NCBI GenBank assembly: GCA_023053545.1
Contig: JAKZAN010000007.1
Span: 682,001 to 746,000, forward strand
DNA: 64,000 nt
Direction: 5' to 3'
Source of the DNA: Lepidurus packardi
Taxonomy: Eukaryota; Arthropoda; Branchiopoda; Notostraca; Triopsidae
How positions within the stretch are numbered: the first letter of the stretch is position 1; the number at the start of each line of letters is the position of its first letter. The notes beneath the pieces were generated by a model. The model searched no databases and was not told where the DNA came from. It saw only the letters and a program-made list of their open reading frames with translations. A program made the translations under genes and the position numbers. Positions 43,490-56,000 of this stretch are shown here, piece after piece.

Positions 43490-44650
43490 ATGAGTAAATC
43501 AAGGGCGCAGTTTTTTAAAAATTGTCTACGCGATCTTGAACGTAGAGCAAATTTGCCTGCGTCGGCCTACGATAGTTCTTCAAGAGCGCCCATACTGATT
43601 AGTAACGAACATTTCGAGAAGTTTAGGCAGGCGTGTTTTTCAAAGAAAACAGAGTTCGATGCTTACCCTCTCCCGAAGCGTATGGCAATATGGCAATCTC
43701 AGAGTTTTAATATTGACCAAATTGACACAACTGCTTCCAGTACTTTGCCCGAGCGTTTGAGCGAATGTTTAGCTTTGTGCAGCAATGGAGATGGGAATTG
43801 TTTCTACAATTCCGCTTCTTTGTCTTTGTTCGGCAACCAAAGGCATGCCGTTGAGTTGCGCTGCCGAGTTGTGGTCGAATTAGCAACCAATTATGAGTTG
43901 TACTCCAGGGAGTCGGCAGGATACCTCTCGATGAAACAAATTGGAACCCTAGTCGAGTACTCAGGATTCACTTTCGACCGTGTTAAATTCACGGGCGTTG
44001 ACTCAGTGTGCCCTACAGGTATTCCACCGGCGGAAGACTGTTTTAAGTACTATTCCATGGAACACGCCAGGGATCGGGAATATTCGAGCATTATTGCATT
44101 CCCAGCTTTGGCTAATGTTTGTAAGATAGCCGTGGAGTCAGTTTATCCGAAAGCGGATGGAATCAGAGCATCTCACCAAGCGAATTTCTTAAACGAGACG
44201 TTTTCACCAAGCGGTGCCGTTTCCTCTGAAACTATTCGAATTTTGTGGACTGGGCTTTTGGCAAACTTCACGAAGAAGGAAAATGGACGTTTAGTCCCTC
44301 CAACATCCTGGAATCCCAATCATTTTGTGCCTGTGATTGAGCGTGCTAGTCAGTCACCCCTCTTTTTGTCAGAGAACTGCACTCTTCCGGTTCTTGATGT
44401 GGTAGAAACTGCGTCAGTTATTCCCAGTCATCCAATTGAAACTGCAAATGTGATAACACCTGTTGCAGTTTCTTTTTGCAGCTCTATGCAAAATAGTAGT
44501 AGCGCTGTTAGTTCAGGGCTTCGCGAGTCGTTCTCGCATGAAAATTCAAGCTCAGATTTTGAATTGTCTGTCCCAAAAGCTTTTGCCGCAAATAATGGAG
44601 AGCACGAAGAAAATGTCACTAAAGCCTTTTTTCCCAAAACCATTGTTTAA
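43490..44650 (+). CDS. OTU-domain cysteine protease (copy B)
   Basis: 386 aa, identical in translation to the gene at 25534-26694, with catalytic Asp101, Cys104 and His278 kept. Identity of the whole surrounding segment means this says nothing about selection; it reflects a recent duplication or the same locus assembled twice. Confidence 0.87.
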   Translation: MSKSRAQFFKNCLRDLERRANLPASAYDSSSRAPILISNEHFEKFRQACFSKKTEFDAYPLPKRMAIWQSQSFNIDQIDTTASSTLPERLSECLALCSNGDGNCFYNSASLSLFGNQRHAVELRCRVVVELATNYELYSRESAGYLSMKQIGTLVEYSGFTFDRVKFTGVDSVCPTGIPPAEDCFKYYSMEHARDREYSSIIAFPALANVCKIAVESVYPKADGIRASHQANFLNETFSPSGAVSSETIRILWTGLLANFTKKENGRLVPPTSWNPNHFVPVIERASQSPLFLSENCTLPVLDVVETASVIPSHPIETANVITPVAVSFCSSMQNSSSAVSSGLRESFSHENSSSDFELSVPKAFAANNGEHEENVTKAFFPKTIV

Positions 44651-46463
44651 GCAAATATAAACTGACTGTATTCGAAACCGTAGGAGCTTATATACGGGTA
44701 GTTCAGGACGCAAATATAGAAAGTACAATACAACAATAAGTCGTCCGAGTGCGGTCAATCAACAGTACAAGTAGAATAAGGTCAGATCACAGACTTACGT
44801 CAAATACCAAACAGAATCCCCCAACACCAAGGTTAATTAATACGAATACACATCCTTACACAAATACAACATTCCCTTTCTTTCCGGGGCATACATTTAT
44901 CAAGGATACGATCATACGCTTTGAAACTCTCGATATGGCCGTCACGAAAAAAAGGCTTTCCTATTTTAGAGCTCCGGAAATTCTATGGGTCAAAGTAATA
45001 TTCGTTACACCATAAGTAATAAGTTTACCAGTCATACTTGGTGTCTTACAAGAAGAATGGAACGAAGAAAAAAGTCAGCAGCAGCATCATACGTTCCCAA
45101 AGAAAAGTTTCGAACTTCTCGTCCTTTATTTTTTGTATTTAAGGTTTTTATTTTTTACTTAAGGTATTAATTAAAAGCATAATTCGGGCAATGGTCTTCT
45201 TAGTTAAAACTTGTTACTAAACAACAAAGGATGAGGCTGTTGGGGTAACATTCAACTTTCACTGTACGTTTTTAGTCATATCAATATCCATTCCGTTTTA
45301 TTTCTCAGTTGTCAAAAACCATACTGAACACATAATATTTATTCTTTTGGTTCTAAGCACCCTCGGGCGTCAGCCGCGGCAAAGCATGGGGAGAAAAATA
45401 CAGATCACGTGCAACACTGTTGGTTTATGTGTTTTGCTGCTTTTAAGCCAACTCCTACAACATGCCTAAACCCGCTTTTATGCGAGTTGCAGCGGATTGC
45501 CGCGGTCTGGAAAAACTGGAAAGGTGGGGTTGCAATAGCCTAACGTTGAAGGTAAATCAGTCTCAAGAGGCCTAATTAGACCTCTGCGCTTTGGCTGAGC
45601 AGTTTTTTTTGCTCATGACTGTACTTTATATTAACCTGTGAACTAATAAGCCACTTCACTAGTACGTATAAATATTACTATTATGCTTTATTGACTTACA
45701 GCTTCAACTGTCTTAAACATGGTGTGTTTAGAACCCGCATTCTCGAACCGCGAACTCGGTTTCAGTTTGGTGCAGTTGCCGCGAACAGATGTTTGTTACC
45801 GGTGTTCTAGATCTTTTTAAACAAATTATATCACTCACATAAATAGGCCATTATTGATATGATCGGCGTTGACCCTAAATTGGCAGTGATTTGATTGATT
45901 TTTTTCGGAAAATTTACAGATCTGATCCAGAACACTGCATGTTACAGCATCTAGCAAAAATTATATAACCAAAATAAAAAAAAAATCATCGTCAAAGATC
46001 TTTTTCATAGCATATTTTTTATTATTATTTTTTTTTTAGATTAAAAAATTAATATACAAAAAATACGTCCAGCGAATAAACGTTACAGGAATCAGGAATA
46101 AGCGGCAAAAGAATTTATTATATTCACAGGAATTTACATAAGCGGCACAGGAATTTAGAAAAGAAATATAAAAAATTAAAATTACAAAATGTACGCATGT
46201 ACAAAATTAAAAAATTAAACAATTAAAACATTAAAACATTACAAAATTACAAATTTCTTTATGTTAAATCGGTTCTTTATGTTAGGTATTGGGAGTCCGT
46301 TGCTTTACCGCATGGAACTAATGGATTTGCGTCCGCGTGTCCTTTCTGTGCGATTCCGTTGGAGGAGTGGTCTAATTTTATTATTATATTGCAAAAATCT
46401 TAAATGAAGTCTTCTTTTTTTTGTTTATCTGTAGTCTTTTTAAGGTTAGTATTAATTTATTAA

Positions 46464-46581
46464 GTTTTTATAGCTTATAAAGAGCGTAGCACTGAAGATG
46501 CTAAGGAAGTTTTAGAATTTGAAAACATTAAAAAATTTAATTTTTTAACAAGAGTTAGCAGTTCTGTTTTTCCTTTTATTG
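46464..46581 (+). pseudogene. small NUMT: trnF plus trnS1 fragment (copy B)
   Basis: Same fragment as 28508-28625, duplicated with the segment. Confidence 0.8.
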
Positions 46582-47089
46582 TTTTCCTTTTATGTTATTA
46601 ATTGATTATTAATGATCGGTTAGAATGTGTCAAGATAATTTATTTTTACGATAATTTATTTTGTCATAAATATAACATATTGTGATTGTTGAATTGTAAC
46701 GTGTATTTAAGTTTTACTACTATCAATGGGGACTGGGTACAGATTTAAAAGTAAGGATACGGAAAGGTACGGTGAGGCGGCTCGGGTATCGGCTGCATAT
46801 TGGCTTCGACGTCTGTATGGCTTCGGGCGGACTCGGTCCACGATGGCGGGGCGTTGTAAGCCACACATTTATTTACAACAACGAGTGTAAAGGTTCTGTT
46901 AAAGAACACCAATACAACACTTGTCATAAAAAATGTGGGGCTCCTTTACTTATCTATCATTGTTAGACTACCTATGTAAGGATTAATTCCCAGTGCAATA
47001 TTTTCCTTTTTACGGCATTATACACAGATAAAAGATATATGCACATATAAACAGTAAAGCTACCCTCCATAAAAAGCTTTCTGTTATTT

Positions 47090-50000
47090 GCATTCAAAAA
47101 ACCGAAAGGCATTTAAAGTACGCGAAATCAATACATAGATATAAACGAAATTTCGACATTTGAAGAAAGCACAGTTAAGGCAATCTAATTTTGTCGTTTT
47201 TATCAATTATTATATTACATTATTTGCATTCAAAAAACCGAAAGGCATTTAAAGTACGCGAAATCAATACATAGATATAAACGAAATTTCGACATTTGAA
47301 GAAAGCACAGTTAAGGCAATCTAATTTTGTCGTTTTTATCAATTATTATATTATATTATTTGCATGCAAAAAACGAAATTTCGACATTTGAAGAAAGCAC
47401 AGTTAAGGCAATCTAATTTTGTCGTTTTTATCAATTATTATATTATATTATTTGCATGCAGAAAACGAAATTTTGACATTTGAAGAAAGCACAGTTAAGG
47501 CAATCTAATTTTGTCGTTTTTATCAATTATTATATTATATTATTTGCATGCAAAAAACGAAATTTCGACATTTGAAGAAAGCACAGTTAAGGCAATCTAA
47601 TTTTGTCGTTTTTATCAATTATTATATTATATTATTTGCATGCAAAAAACGAAATTTCGACATTTGAAGAAAGCACAGTTAAGGCAATCTAATTTTGTCG
47701 TTTTTATCAATTATTATATTATATTATTTGCATGCAAAAAACGAAATTTCGACATTTGAAGAAAGCACAGTTAAGGCAATCTAATTTTGTCGTTTTTATC
47801 AATTATTATATTATATTATTTGCATGCAAAAAACGAAATTTCGACATTTGAAGAAAGCACAGTTAAGGCAATCTAATTTTGTCGTTTTTATCAATTATTA
47901 TATTATATTATTTGCATGCAAAAAACGAAATTTCGACATTTGAAGAAAGCACAGTTAAGGCAATCTAATTTTGTCGTTTTTATCAATTATTATATTATAT
48001 TATTTGCATGCAAAAAACGAAATTTCGACATTTGAAGAAAGCACAGTTAAGGCAATCTAATTTTGTCGTTTTTATCAATTATTATATTATATTATTTGCA
48101 TGCAAAAAACGAAATTTCGACATTTGAAGAAAGCACAGTTAAGGCAATCTAATTTTGTCGTTTTTATCAATTATTATATTATATTATTTGCATGCAAAAA
48201 ACGAAATTTCGACATTTGAAGAAAGCACAGTTAAGGCAATCTAATTTTGTCGTTTTTATCAATTATTATATTATATTATTTGCATGCAAAAAACGAAATT
48301 TCGACATTTGAAGAAAGCACAGTTAAGGCAATCTAATTTTGTCGTTTTTATCAATTATTATGCTATATTATTTGCATTCAAAAAACCGAAAGGCATTTAA
48401 AGTACGCGAAATCAATACATAGATATAAACGAAATTTCGACATTTGAAGAAAGCACAGTTAAGGCAATCTAATTTTGTCGTTTTTATCAATTATTATATT
48501 ATATTATTTGCATGCAAAAAACGAAATTTCGACATTTGAAGAAAGCACAGTTAAGGCAATCTAATTTTGTCGTTTTTATCAATTATTATATTATATTATT
48601 TGCATGCAAAAAACGAAATTTCGACATTTGAAGAAAGCACAGTTAAGGCAATCTAATTTTGTCGTTTTTATCAATTATTATATTATATTATTTGCATGCA
48701 AAAAACGAAATTTCGACATTTGAAGAAAGCACAGTTAAGGCAATCTAATTTTGTCGTTTTTATCAATTATTATATTATATTATTTGCATGCAAAAAACGA
48801 AATTTCGACATTTGAAGAAAGCACAGTTAAGGCAATCTAATTTTGTCGTTTTTATCAATTATTATATTATATTATTTGCATGCAAAAAACGAAATTTCGA
48901 CATTTGAAGAAAGCACAGTTAAGGCAATCTAATTTTGTCGTTTTTATCAATTATTATATTATATTATTTGCATGCAAAAAACGAAATTTCGACATTTGAA
49001 GAAAGCACAGTTAAGGCAATCTAATTTTGTCGTTTTTATCAATTATTATACTATATTATTTGCATTCAAAAAACCGAAAGGCATTTAAAGTACGCGAAAT
49101 CAATACATAGATATAAACGAAATTTCGACATTTGAAGAAAGCACAGTTAAGGCAATCTAATTTTGTCGTTTTTATCAATTATTATATTATATTATTTGCA
49201 TGCAAAAAACGAAATTTCGACATTTGAAGAAAGCACAGTTAAGGCAATCTAATTTTGTCGTTTTTATCAATTATTATATTATATTATTTGCATGCAAAAA
49301 ACGAAATTTCGACATTTGAAGAAAGCACAGTTAAGGCAATCTAATTTTGTCGTTTTTATCAATTATTATATTATATTATTTGTATGCAAAAAACGAAATT
49401 TCGACATTTGAAGAAAGCACAGTTAAGGCAATCTAATTTTGTCGTTTTTATCAATTATTATATTATATTATTTGCATGCAAAAAACGAAATTTCGACATT
49501 TGAAGAAAGCACAGTTAAGGCAATCTAATTTTGTCGTTTTTATCAATTATTATATTATATTATTTGCATGCAAAAAACCGAAAGGCATTTAAAGTACGCG
49601 AAATCAATACATAGATATAAACGAAATTTCGACATTTGAAGAAAGCACAGTTAAGGCAATCTAATTTTGTCGTTTTTATCAATTATTATATTATATTATT
49701 TGCATGCAAAAAACGAAATTTCGACATTTGAAGAAAGCACAGTTAAGGCAATCTAATTTTGTCGTTTTTATCAATTATTATATTATATTATTTGCATGCA
49801 AAAAACGAAATTTCGACATTTGAAGAAAGCATAGTTAAGGCAATCTAATTTTGCCGTTTTTATCAATTATTATATTATATTATTTGCATGCAAAAAACGA
49901 AATTTCGACATTTGAAGAAAGCACAGTTAAGGCAATCTAATTTTGTCGTTTTTATCAATTATTATATTATATTATTTGCATGCAAAAAACGAAATTTCGA

Positions 50001-53000
50001 CATTTGAAGAAAGCACAGTTAAGGCAATCTAATTTTGTCGTTTTTATCAATTATTATATTATATTATTTGCATGCAAAAAACGAAATTTCGACATTTGAA
50101 GAAAGCACAGTTAAGGCAATCTAATTTTGTCGTTTTTATCAATTATTATATTATATTATTTGCATGCAAAAAACGAAATTTCGACATTTGAAGAAAGCAC
50201 AGTTAAGGCAATCTAATTTTGTCGTTTTTATCAATTATTATATTATATTATTTGCATGCAAAAAACGAAATTTCGACATTTGAAGAAAGCACAGTTAAGG
50301 CAATCTAATTTTGTCGTTTTTATCAATTATTATATTATATTATTTGCATGCAAAAAACGAAATTTCGACATTTGAAGAAAGCACAGTTAAGGCAATCTAA
50401 TTTTGTCGTTTTTATCAATTATTATATTATATTATTTGCATGCAAAAAACGAAATTTCGACATTTGAAGAAAGCACAGTTAAGGCAATCTAATTTTGTCG
50501 TTTTTATCAATTATTATGCTATATTATTTGCATTCAAAAAACCGAAAGGCATTTAAAGTACGCGAAATCAATACATAGATATAAACGAAATTTCGACATT
50601 TGAAGAAAGCACAGTTAAGGCAATCTAATTTTGTCGTTTTTATCAATTATTATATTATATTATTTGCATGCAAAAAACGAAATTTCGACATTTGAAGAAA
50701 GCACAGTTAAGGCAATCTAATTTTGTCGTTTTTATCAATTATTATATTATATTATTTGCATGCAAAAAACGAAATTTCGACATTTGAAGAAAGCACAGTT
50801 AAGGCAATCTAATTTTGTCGTTTTTATCAATTATTATATTATATTATTTGCATGCAAAAAACGAAATTTCGACATTTGAAGAAAGCACAGTTAAGGCAAT
50901 CTAATTTTGTCGTTTTTATCAATTATTATATTATATTATTTGCATGCAAAAAACGAAATTTCGACATTTGAAGAAAGCACAGTTAAGGCAATCTAATTTT
51001 GTCGTTTTTATCAATTATTATATTATATTATTTGCATGCAAAAAACGAAATTTCGACATTTGAAGAAAGCACAGTTAAGGCAATCTAATTTTGTCGTTTT
51101 TATCAATTATTATATTATATTATTTGCATGCAAAAAACGAAATTTCGACATTTGAAGAAAGCACAGTTAAGGCAATCTAATTTTGTCGTTTTTATCAATT
51201 ATTATATTATATTATTTGCATGCAAAAAACGAAATTTCGACATTTGAAGAAAGCACAGTTAAGGCAATCTAATTTTGTCGTTTTTATCAATTATTATATT
51301 ATATTATTTGTATGCAAAAAACGAAATTTCGACATTTGAAGAAAGCACAGTTAAGGCAATCTAATTTTGTCGTTTTTATCAATTATTATATTATATTATT
51401 TGCATGCAAAAAACGAAATTTCGACATTTGAAGAAAGCACAGTTAAGGCAATCTAATTTTGTCGTTTTTATCAATTATTATATTATATTATTTGCATGCA
51501 AAAAACCGAAAGGCATTTAAAGTACGCGAAATCAATACATAGATATAAACGAAATTTCGACATTTGAAGAAAGCACAGTTAAGGCAATCTAATTTTGTCG
51601 TTTTTATCAATTATTATATTATATTATTTGCATGCAAAAAACGAAATTTCGACATTTGAAGAAAGCACAGTTAAGGCAATCTAATTTTGTCGTTTTTATC
51701 AATTATTATATTATATTATTTGCATGCAAAAAACGAAATTTCGACATTTGAAGAAAGCACAGTTAAGGCAATCTAATTTTGTCGTTTTTATCAATTATTA
51801 TATTATATTATTTGCATGCAAAAAACGAAATTTCGACATTTGAAGAAAGCACAGTTAAGGCAATCTAATTTTGTCGTTTTTATCAATTATTATATTATAT
51901 TATTTGCATGCAAAAAACGAAATTTCGACATTTGAAGAAAGCACAGTTAAGGCAATCTAATTTTGTCGTTTTTATCAATTATTATATTATATTATTTGCA
52001 TGCAAAAAACGAAATTTCGACATTTGAAGAAAGCACAGTTAAGGCAATCTAATTTTGTCGTTTTTATCAATTATTATATTATATTATTTGCATGCAAAAA
52101 ACGAAATTTCGACATTTGAAGAAAGCACAGTTAAGGCAATCTAATTTTGTCGTTTTTATCAATTATTATATTATATTATTTGCATGCAAAAAACGAAATT
52201 TCGACATTTGAAGAAAGCACAGTTAAGGCAATCTAATTTTGTCGTTTTTATCAATTATTATATTATATTATTTGCATGCAAAAAACGAAATTTCGACATT
52301 TGAAGAAAGCACAGTTAAGGCAATCTAATTTTGTCGTTTTTATCAATTATTATATTATATTATTTGCATGCAAAAAACGAAATTTCGACATTTGAAGAAA
52401 GCACAGTTAAGGCAATCTAATTTTGTCGTTTTTATCAATTATTATATTATATTATTTGCATGCAAAAAACGAAATTTCGACATTTGAAGAAAGCACAGTT
52501 AAGGCAATCTAATTTTGTCGTTTTTATCAATTATTATATTATATTATTTGCATGCAAAAAACGAAATTTCGACATTTGAAGAAAGCACAGTTAAGGCAAT
52601 CTAATTTTGTCGTTTTTATCAATTATTATATTATATTATTTGCATGCAAAAAACGAAATTTCGACATTTGAAGAAAGCACAGTTAAGGCAATCTAATTTT
52701 GTCGTTTTTATCAATTATTATATTATATTATTTGCATGCAAAAAACGAAATTTCGACATTTGAAGAAAGCACAGTTAAGGCAATCTAATTTTGTCGTTTT
52801 TATCAATTATTATATTATATTATTTGCATGCAAAAAACGAAATTTCGACATTTGAAGAAAGCACAGTTAAGGCAATCTAATTTTGTCGTTTTTATCAATT
52901 ATTATATTATATTATTTGCATGCAAAAAACGAAATTTCGACATTTGAAGAAAGCACAGTTAAGGCAATCTAATTTTGTCGTTTTTATCAATTATTATATT

Positions 53001-56000
53001 ATATTATTTGCATGCAAAAAACGAAATTTCGACATTTGAAGAAAGCACAGTTAAGGCAATCTAATTTTGTCGTTTTTATCAATTATTATATTATATTATT
53101 TGCATGCAAAAAACGAAATTTCGACATTTGAAGAAAGCACAGTTAAGGCAATCTAATTTTGTCGTTTTTATCAATTATTATATTATATTATTTGCATGCA
53201 AAAAACGAAATTTCGACATTTGAAGAAAGCACAGTTAAGGCAATCTAATTTTGTCGATTTTATCAATTATTATATTATATTATTTGCATGCAAAAAACGA
53301 AATTTCGACATTTGAAGAAAGCACAGTTAAGGCAATCTAATTTTGTCGTTTTTATCAATTATTATATTATATTATTTGCATGCAAAAAACCGAAAGGCAT
53401 TTAAAGTACGCGAAATCAATACATAGATATAAACGAAATTTCGACATTTGAAGAAAGCACAGTTAAGGCAATCTAATTTTGTCGTTTTTATCAATTATTA
53501 TATTATATTATTTGCATGCAAAAAACGAAATTTCGACATTTGAAGAAAGCACAGTTAAGGCAATCTAATTTTGTCGTTTTTATCAATTATTATATTATAT
53601 TATTTGCATGCAAAAAACGAAATTTCGACATTTGAAGAAAGCACAGTTAAGGCAATCTAATTTTGTCGTTTTTATCAATTATTATATTATATTATTTGCA
53701 TGCAAAAAACCGAAAGGCATTTAAAGTACGCGAAATCAATACATAGATATAAACGAAATTTCGACATTTGAAGAAAGCACAGTTAAGGCAATCTAATTTT
53801 GTCGTTTTTATCAATTATTATATTATATTATTTGCATGCAAAAAACGAAATTTCGACATTTGAAGAAAGCACAGTTAAGGCAATCTAATTTTGTCGTTTT
53901 TATCAATTATTATATTATATTATTTGCATGCAAAAAACGAAATTTCGACATTTGAAGAAAGCACAGTTAAGGCAATCTAATTTTGTCGTTTTTATCAATT
54001 ATTATATTATATTATTTGCATGCAAAAAACGAAATTTCGACATTTGAAGAAAGCACAGTTAAGGCAATCTAATTTTGTCGTTTTTATCAATTATTATATT
54101 ATATTATTTGCATGCAAAAAACGAAATTTCGACATTTGAAGAAAGCACAGTTAAGGCAATCTAATTTTGTCGTTTTTATCAATTATTATATTATATTATT
54201 TGCATGCAAAAAACCGAAAGGCATTTAAAGTACGCGAAATCAATACATAGATATAAACGAAATTTCGACATTTGAAGAAAGCACAGTTAAGGCAATCTAA
54301 TTTTGTCGTTTTTATCAATTATTATATTATATTATTTGCATGCAAAAAACGAAATTTCGACATTTGAAGAAAGCACAGTTAAGGCAATCTAATTTTGTCG
54401 TTTTTATCAATTATTATATTATATTATTTGCATGCAAAAAACGAAATTTCGACATTTGAAGAAAGCACAGTTAAGGCAATCTAATTTTGTCGTTTTTATC
54501 AATTATTATATTATATTATTTGCATGCAAAAAACGAAATTTCGACATTTGAAGAAAGCACAGTTAAGGCAATCTAATTTTGTCGTTTTTATCAATTATTA
54601 TATTATATTATTTGCATGCAAAAAACGAAATTTCGACATTTGAAGAAAGCACAGTTAAGGCAATCTAATTTTGTCGTTTTTATCAATTATTATATTATAT
54701 TATTTGCATGCAAAAAACGAAATTTCGACATTTGAAGAAAGCACAGTTAAGGCAATCTAATTTTGTCGTTTTTATCAATTATTATATTATATTATTTGCA
54801 TGCAAAAAACGAAATTTCGACATTTGAAGAAAGCACAGTTAAGGCAATCTAATTTTGTCGTTTTTATCAATTATTATATTATATTATTTGCATGCAAAAA
54901 ACGAAATTTCGACATTTGAAGAAAGCACAGTTAAGGCAATCTAATTTTGTCGTTTTTATCAATTATTATATTATATTATTTGCATGCAAAAAACGAAATT
55001 TCGACATTTGAAGAAAGCACAGTTAAGGCAATCTAATTTTGTCGTTTTTATCAATTATTATATTATATTATTTGCATGCAAAAAACGAAATTTCGACATT
55101 TGAAGAAAGCACAGTTAAGGCAATCTAATTTTGTCGTTTTTATCAATTATTATATTATATTATTTGCATGCAAAAAACGAAATTTCGACATTTGAAGAAA
55201 GCACAGTTAAGGCAATCTAATTTTGTCGTTTTTATCAATTATTATATTATATTATTTGCATGCAAAAAACGAAATTTCGACATTTGAAGAAAGCACAGTT
55301 AAGGCAATCTAATTTTGTCGTTTTTATCAATTATTATATTATATTATTTGCATGCAAAAAACGAAATTTCGACATTTGAAGAAAGCACAGTTAAGGCAAT
55401 CTAATTTTGTCGTTTTTATCAATTATTATATTATATTATTTGCATGCAAAAAACGAAATTTCGACATTTGAAGAAAGCACAGTTAAGGCAATCTAATTTT
55501 GTCGTTTTTATCAATTATTATATTATATTATTTGCATGCAAAAAACGAAATTTCGACATTTGAAGAAAGCACAGTTAAGGCAATCTAATTTTGTCGTTTT
55601 TTATCAATTATTATATTATATTATTTGCATGCAAAAAACGAAATTTCGACATTTGAAGAAAGCACAGTTAAGGCAATCTAATTTTGTCGTTTTTATCAAT
55701 TATTATATTATATTATTTGCATGCAAAAAACCGAAAGGCATTAAAGTACGCGAAATCAATACATAGATAATAAACGAAATTTCGACATTTGAAGAAAGCA
55801 CAGTTAAGGCAATCTAATTTTGTCGTTTTTATCAATTATTATATTATATTATTTGCATGCAAAAAACGAAATTTCGACATTTGAAGAAAGCACAGTTAAG
55901 GCAATCTAATTTTGTCGTTTTTATCAATTATTATATTATATTATTTGCATGCAAAAAACGAAATTTCGAAATTTGAAGAAAGCACAGTTAAGGCAATCTA

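Larger units (their letters stand above)
43044..45546 (+). mobile_element. TIR element carrying an OTU-protease gene (copy B)
   Basis: Same ends and the same TGAAGGTAAAT duplications (43033-43043, 45547-45557) as copy A. Confidence 0.8.
42479..45621 (+). mobile_element. Tc1-like element relic, split by the OTU element (copy B)
   Basis: Same structure as copy A: TA flanks, CAGTCATGAGC termini, ~180-bp TIRs with the right one interrupted. Copied as part of the larger segment, not by its own transposition, since the flanks match too. Confidence 0.87.
42124..47089 (+). repeat. segmental duplication, copy B
   Basis: Near-identical to 24168-29133 (offset 17,956), with the same nested transposons and NUMT fragment. 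Substitutions noticed at 46185, 46377 and 46443. It runs into the long satellite array at the same base as copy A. Confidence 0.95.
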
